A stretch of DNA of 64,000 bases from Hyalangium versicolor (lineage in GTDB: Bacteria > Myxococcota > Myxococcia > Myxococcales > Myxococcaceae): positions 434,001 to 498,000 of the forward strand of contig NZ_JAHXBF010000004.1 in NCBI RefSeq assembly GCF_020103695.1, written 5' to 3'. The position numbers were made by a program, and so were the translations under genes. Positions 60,773 through 64,000 of the stretch are shown piece after piece (position 1 is the stretch's first letter; each line of letters opens with the position of its first letter). Under the pieces are notes generated by a model. It made no database searches and was not told where the DNA came from. It was given only the letters and a program-made list of their open reading frames with translations.

Positions 60773-61405
60773 ATGCTCTCCCCGCTCACCCGCGCCGCGC
60801 TGCTGCTCCTGCTGAGCGCCTTCGCCATCCTCGGCGTCCTCTTCCAGCGGCGCCAGAACAGCCAGGGCACGCGCGGGGGCCGCATCTCTCCACCCAAGGT
60901 GGCCTGGCTCTTCTACGCCGTCTACCTCTGGTTCATCGTCTGCCCGGCCGTGGCGCTCGACTCCGCCGTGGCCCCCGAGGCCCGCATGGTGCTCGGCCTC
61001 TTTGGCGCCTCCATGTGGATCCGCGGCGCGGCGGAGATGTACATGCTCTACGTCTCCAAGAACTGGCGCCCGCCATACGGCATCGGCCATGACGTGCTGT
61101 GCCTCGTCCTGGTGCTGGGCGGGCTGGCCTGGCACTCCGAGCACTGGCTCGGGCCGCTCTCCCGCTCGGAGGTGTGGGCGCTCGCGCTCGTGGGGCTGGT
61201 GCTGCTCAGCCTCGTCATCGAGATCGTCTACGCGGCCCTCTTCTTCCACGCGGTGGAGGGGGCCACGACAGGCGAAGAGGGCGTCTGGTTCGCCGACGAG
61301 GAACAGGCCCGCTTCCGCCGCATCAACCGGCTCACCCTCGCCCTCAATGTGCCCCTGTACGGCGCGCTGGCGGCACTGCTCGGGTTCGGGGTGTCTTCTT
61401 CCTGA
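60773..61405 (+). CDS. Hypothetical multi-pass membrane protein in the desaturase operon
   Basis: A 210-residue protein with five or six hydrophobic segments (AALLLLLSAFAILGVLF, VAWLFYAVYLWFIVCPAVAL, VLCLVLVLGGLAWHSEHWLG, EVWALALVGLVLLSLVI, LALNVPLYGALAALLGFGV) and a soluble acidic loop (TGEEGVWFADEEQARFRR). No motif recognised. It starts immediately after the desaturase stop (TGA then ATG), so the two are cotranscribed and probably act together in the membrane. An 8-bp stem-loop follows at its stop. Confidence 0.75.
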   Translation: MLSPLTRAALLLLLSAFAILGVLFQRRQNSQGTRGGRISPPKVAWLFYAVYLWFIVCPAVALDSAVAPEARMVLGLFGASMWIRGAAEMYMLYVSKNWRPPYGIGHDVLCLVLVLGGLAWHSEHWLGPLSRSEVWALALVGLVLLSLVIEIVYAALFFHAVEGATTGEEGVWFADEEQARFRRINRLTLALNVPLYGALAALLGFGVSSS

Positions 61406-61429
61406 GGCGCCCGGCCGGCATGGCGCCTC
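61404..61429. terminator. Stem-loop between convergent genes
   Basis: GAGGCGCC at 61404-61411 (overlapping the last bases of the + strand stop codon) pairs with GGCGCCTC at 61422-61429 across a 10-base loop, between the membrane protein gene and the SpoIIAA-like gene. It can serve both strands; no T-run is present. Confidence 0.5.
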
Positions 61430-61436
61430 CGGAAAC

Positions 61437-61832
61437 TCAGGGACTGCTGTCCTGCTCGGCGGCCTCTCCGTGGATCAGCCACTGGCGCGCCGCCGAGTCC
61501 TCCCAGAAGCGGCGCAGCACCTTGTCCGTGCCGCTCTCGCGCGCCACCCGGTTGAGCTGCAGCGCGACGATCTGGCTCTCCACCAGCTCGGCCACCCGCT
61601 TCACGCCCGAGCGCAGCCCGAACTCCTGGACCTGACGGATCATCTCCGCCGCCTCGGGCGAAGCGGGCTTGAAGGTGCGCACATCCGCCTTGATCTTGAT
61701 GTCTCGCCCCGAGAGGCTCGCCGTCGCCAACTTCAGCTCGGCGACGAACTTCTGCATCTCGTCCACACGGATGTAGCCATCGAGAATGAAGTCCACGATG
61801 GCGTTCGTCTTGTCGATCTGGATCTGGTACAC
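61437..61832 (-). CDS. SpoIIAA/STAS-like small protein
   Basis: A 131-residue protein. I start it at the GTG at 61832 because a strong GGGAGGAG lies 5 bases before it; the frame extending to 61955 begins with Gly/Ser-rich nonsense. The sequence starts YQIQIDKTNAIVDFILDGYI, then KIKADVRTFKPASPEAAEMI, and VAELVESQIVALQLNRVARE, consistent with a SpoIIAA-like fold (strand, strand, helix, strand). Its partner and function are not known. A related small protein is encoded at 21220-21684, though similarity is in fold pattern rather than residues. Confidence 0.6.
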   Translation of the reverse strand: MYQIQIDKTNAIVDFILDGYIRVDEMQKFVAELKLATASLSGRDIKIKADVRTFKPASPEAAEMIRQVQEFGLRSGVKRVAELVESQIVALQLNRVARESGTDKVLRRFWEDSAARQWLIHGEAAEQDSSP

Positions 61833-61929
61833 CGCAACTCCTCCCGGCCCGCGACCACTGACTGACTGCGGTGATGTTATATCGCCCCCCGTCAAAACGC
61901 CGCCACCAATGTAGGTGTACGGTCGAAGC

Positions 61930-62427
61930 TCAGGTTTCCCTCCCGAGCTGTTCAAGGATCAACTCCAGGCCGCGCACCGCCGCGCCGTGCCGGACAGCGT
62001 CGCGATCTCCCGGGAAAACATGGCGCTCCACCACGGTAGGCGCGTCTTGCCGGGCCACCGCGAGGAAGACGAGCCCCACGGGCTTGCTCGGGGTGCCTCC
62101 CGTCGGTCCGGCGATGCCCGTCTCAGCAAGTGTCAGCTGCACGGGGGCTCGGGCCAGCAAGCCCTCGGCCATAGCTCGGACTCCCTCGGGGCTGACGGCG
62201 CCATGGGCCACGAACAGCTCCCGCGGCACGCCCAGCAATTCCTCTTTGGACTCGTTCGAGTAGGGCACCAGGCCGCGCTCCAGCACCGCGGAGGAGCCCG
62301 GCACTCCCGTGAGGCTGGCGGCGATGAGCCCGCCGGTGCACGCCTCCGCCACCGCGAGCCGCACTCCCGCGGCCCGGCAGCGCTCCACCACCTCACGGGC
62401 CCGCTGCTCCAGCGCGGCCCAGCTCAT
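61930..62427 (-). CDS. CinA-family nicotinamide-nucleotide amidohydrolase
   Basis: A 165-residue protein comprising the CinA C-terminal (PncC) domain alone: VRLAVAEACTGGLIAASLTG with the catalytic Ser/Thr-rich ACTGG loop, GSSAVLERGLVPYSNESKEE, LFVAHGAVSPEGVRAMAEG and LAETGIAGPTGGTPSKPVG. PncC hydrolyses nicotinamide mononucleotide to nicotinate mononucleotide in NAD recycling. The ATG at 62427 overlaps the GRAS gene stop by four bases (ATGA), so it is cotranslated with the GRAS protein. Confidence 0.93.
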   Translation of the reverse strand: MSWAALEQRAREVVERCRAAGVRLAVAEACTGGLIAASLTGVPGSSAVLERGLVPYSNESKEELLGVPRELFVAHGAVSPEGVRAMAEGLLARAPVQLTLAETGIAGPTGGTPSKPVGLVFLAVARQDAPTVVERHVFPGDRDAVRHGAAVRGLELILEQLGRET

Positions 62428-63524
62428 GGCCTCGCGCCGGCCCCGGTGGCGCAGAGGACGGCGACGATGGTCTCGTCCCGGTACTCCAGCCCTACGTAGC
62501 CGCGCTGGGGCCTCAGGGTGACGGCCGGATGCGCGGCGGACCACTGGCGCCCCTGCATCTCCTCCGGCTGGAAGCCGCTGCGCACCAGCCGCTCCACCCA
62601 GGCGCTCGCGTTCTCATGCCGCTCGCTGCGCTGCTGCTCGTCCAGCGTGGAGACGATGTCCTCCACCTCGCGGGCGAAGAAGACCTTGATGGTGTTCTTC
62701 TCTTGCCGGGGGATGTCCAGCTCCTCGAGCAACTGGAAGGTGAAGTAGAAGTGCCGCCAGCAGTTGTGGAAGCGCTCGCGGATGGCCGAGCGGTGGTGGT
62801 TGGAGTTGGGCTCGCACAGCACCACGCCCGTGGGCGCCCACTGGCACAGGCGCCGGAAGAAGGCGTCGCGCAAGTCCTCCCCCTCGGGCCGCCAGGCGAT
62901 GTGGTGCATGGAGAAGGCGGAGTTGACCACGCGCGGACCGGGTAGATCTCCCAGCATCGCCCAGTGCTCCTCGCTCAGCGTCTCGGCCGTCTGCGGCAGA
63001 CCGATGAAGCGCAGCCCCACCCCCAGGCCTCGTGCCGTCGCCGTGAGGGACTCCTCCGCGGCGCGCAGCGAGCCCTCTCCGGGCTCCACCCCCACGATGG
63101 TGACGTGCCGGGGCAGGGAGTTGGAGGCCGCCAGCGCGTTGAGCAGCGCCACCTCCTGCCGCCCCACGCCGATGCCCACGTCCAGCAGCGTGAACGTGTC
63201 GTGCCCGCGCACCAGCGCCGCGATGAGCTCGTTGGCGATGGTGCCCGCCATGGGCACCAGCGGCAGCCGCGACGCCAGCAGCGAGAAGAGGTTGATCTGC
63301 GGGTGCTCGTAACGCCGCAGGTAGAGGTTGAACTCATCCGCCGCGGTGCCGCTCAGCCGCCGGGACAGCGCCGCCGCGAAGATGAGGTACTGCATGTCCT
63401 CGGGAAAGGCGTCCACGTCCAACCGGCCACGGAGGGAAGCGAGTGTCTTCCTCGCATCGTCCGGTCGACCTTCGATGACTTCTTCCAGCCCTTGGGTCAG
63501 CAGCTCCAACTTGGGCGAGTCCAA
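62424..63524 (-). CDS. Bacterial GRAS-domain protein (methyltransferase-like fold)
   Basis: A 366-residue protein. The N-terminal third is helical. The Rossmann-like core reads TFTLLDVGIGVGRQEVALLN (a degenerate SAM loop), VTIVGVEPGEGSLRAAEESL, LPGPRVVNSAFSMHHIAW, and VVLCEPNSNHHRSAIRERF followed by HNCWRHFYFTFQLLEEL. These match plant GRAS landmarks (the VHIID region, the VVNSxFxLHH strand and the ExNHN...RFxxxxxYYxxLFxxLE segment), and bacterial GRAS proteins have been proposed to be small-molecule methyltransferases. It has no signal peptide. Its stop overlaps cinA by four bases, linking it to NAD metabolism by position. No database search was possible. Confidence 0.75.
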   Translation of the reverse strand: MDSPKLELLTQGLEEVIEGRPDDARKTLASLRGRLDVDAFPEDMQYLIFAAALSRRLSGTAADEFNLYLRRYEHPQINLFSLLASRLPLVPMAGTIANELIAALVRGHDTFTLLDVGIGVGRQEVALLNALAASNSLPRHVTIVGVEPGEGSLRAAEESLTATARGLGVGLRFIGLPQTAETLSEEHWAMLGDLPGPRVVNSAFSMHHIAWRPEGEDLRDAFFRRLCQWAPTGVVLCEPNSNHHRSAIRERFHNCWRHFYFTFQLLEELDIPRQEKNTIKVFFAREVEDIVSTLDEQQRSERHENASAWVERLVRSGFQPEEMQGRQWSAAHPAVTLRPQRGYVGLEYRDETIVAVLCATGAGARP

Positions 63525-63840
63525 AATCCGGCTCCTTCAGATCCCCCCCGGATGGCGAGACGTTGCGCGCTCCTGGTGCGAGGGCTTCAGTGTAGCCGTG
63601 TCGTGGCGAGCGTTTGCAAGGCGGGGGTGAAAGGGACCCCCAGCGTCCGGTCGCCTCACCTGGAAGACCTGACACGTCGGGTATTCGAGCCAGACTTCCA
63701 CTGTCCGGCACCTGCCCCGCAGGCCCTTCTGCCTACCTCCTGGATTGTCGACTGCCACCCAGGAGATGCGTGCCCCACTCGCCCCGAGGTATGCAGTGCG
63801 CCTCTCACCACGCGCCACGTTGCCCCCTGGAGGCTCCCCC
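63525..63840. other. Intergenic region, no gene seen
   Basis: A 316-base gap between the divergent GRAS gene and the FKBP lipoprotein gene. Open frames here are short, have the composition of non-coding sequence and lack ribosome sites. A GGAGG at 63829-63833 belongs to the downstream lipoprotein. It presumably holds two promoters, but I could not identify them. Confidence 0.5.
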
Positions 63841-64000
63841 ATGATCCGCTCCCTGCTGCTGTGCTCACTCCTCTTGCTCGTCGGCTGTGGAGACGACGAG
63901 GCGAGCTCCGGAAGTGGAGATCCGACGAAGGTCACCTACGCGCCGAAACTGGGCGTGGACCTGGCCGCCATGGAGCACCGCGAGAGCGGGCTCTACCTGC
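63841..64000 (+). CDS. FKBP-type isomerase-like lipoprotein, partial at right edge
   Basis: The first 53 codons of a gene that runs off the right edge. ATG at 63841, with GGAGG 7 bases upstream. Signal peptide with lipobox LLLLVGC (Cys16), an acidic Ser/Gly linker, then TYAPKLGVDLAAMEHRESGL and YL. In myxobacterial FKBP-type peptidyl-prolyl isomerase lipoproteins the isomerase domain is preceded by exactly this kind of YAPxLGVDLxxMxxxxSGLY segment, so the rest is expected to be FKBP. Start and lipobox are clear; the family call rests on that short segment. Confidence 0.6.
   Translation, partial: MIRSLLLCSLLLLVGCGDDEASSGSGDPTKVTYAPKLGVDLAAMEHRESGLYL

Noticed and set aside
63614-63844. 76-codon + strand frame in the gap before the FKBP lipoprotein
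   Set aside because: Cys/Pro/Arg-rich, no ribosome site, overlaps the start of the next gene; looks non-coding.
1-64000. tRNA, rRNA, CRISPR arrays, insertion sequences
   Set aside because: I looked for cloverleaf-like and direct-repeat patterns and for transposase motifs in the reading frames and found none; a covariance-model scan was not possible.

Overview
The window looks like part of a myxobacterial chromosome, most likely suborder Cystobacterineae (Archangium, Cystobacter, Stigmatella, Hyalangium or Myxococcus relatives). This is judged from gene content and GC-rich codon use, not from a database search. Signs are strong GC3 bias with long antisense shadow frames, two eukaryote-like Ser/Thr kinases (one WD40, one PEGA), many lipobox lipoproteins, a GYF_2/AgmX-like protein, a remnant of the double-CXXCG (SitI3-type) family, a histone-H1-like basic protein, bacterial GRAS and GH3 proteins, and orphan secretion-linked genes. 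No tRNA, rRNA, CRISPR array, prophage or intact insertion sequence was seen.

Layout. 1-6638: lipoproteins, including a small low-GC pair with a JAMM/DUF4329-like motif, then a likely unit of an R3H/SpoIIIAA-like ATPase, a family-39 glycosyltransferase and an orphan CheR. 6944-8822: an AbiE-type (type IV) toxin-antitoxin pair behind an AT-rich leader. 8888-17389: a CAP-domain lipoprotein, a DUF3160/CapA overlapping pair and a giant WD40 kinase. 17492-21040: a six-gene, partly low-GC unit that reads as an orphan type VI effector/immunity island (DUF4123 chaperone, two immunity-like proteins, a PD-(D/E)XK-like effector, an accessory protein). 21220-27750: a SpoIIAA-like protein, an FKBP lipoprotein, a GlsB-like membrane protein, a CARDB-repeat lipoprotein and a large membrane protein with an EF-hand. 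27923-31953: an AAA ATPase overlapping a DUF4276 TOPRIM gene (a PARIS-like two-gene architecture), then a HelD-like helicase. 32100-39627: H1-like protein, alpha/beta hydrolase with a palindromic operator candidate, GYF_2/TonB-C protein, cytochrome P450, tandem-GNAT protein, MATE transporter. 39639-47116: a truncated SitI3-like gene, then a divergent pair of large helicases (PLD-DEAH-DUF3427 and SWIM-SNF2).

47612-50989 is an operon of a membrane-anchored protein, a DUF1521 self-cleaving-domain protein interrupted by an apparent frameshift at a G6 run, and an SycD/LcrH-like TPR chaperone. 51124-53295 is a PEGA-domain kinase. 53307-61405 is a divergently organised cluster (GNAT-like protein, GH3 adenylating enzyme, Rieske oxygenase and a membrane/FG-GAP/ASPIC protein on one side, a fatty-acid desaturase and a membrane protein on the other) that resembles an uncharacterised lipid or acyl-amide pathway. 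The right edge has a SpoIIAA-like protein, a GRAS protein overlapping CinA, and the start of a second FKBP lipoprotein.

Translational coupling by 4-nt overlaps is frequent and defines most of the operons proposed here. All functional names come from motifs read by eye.
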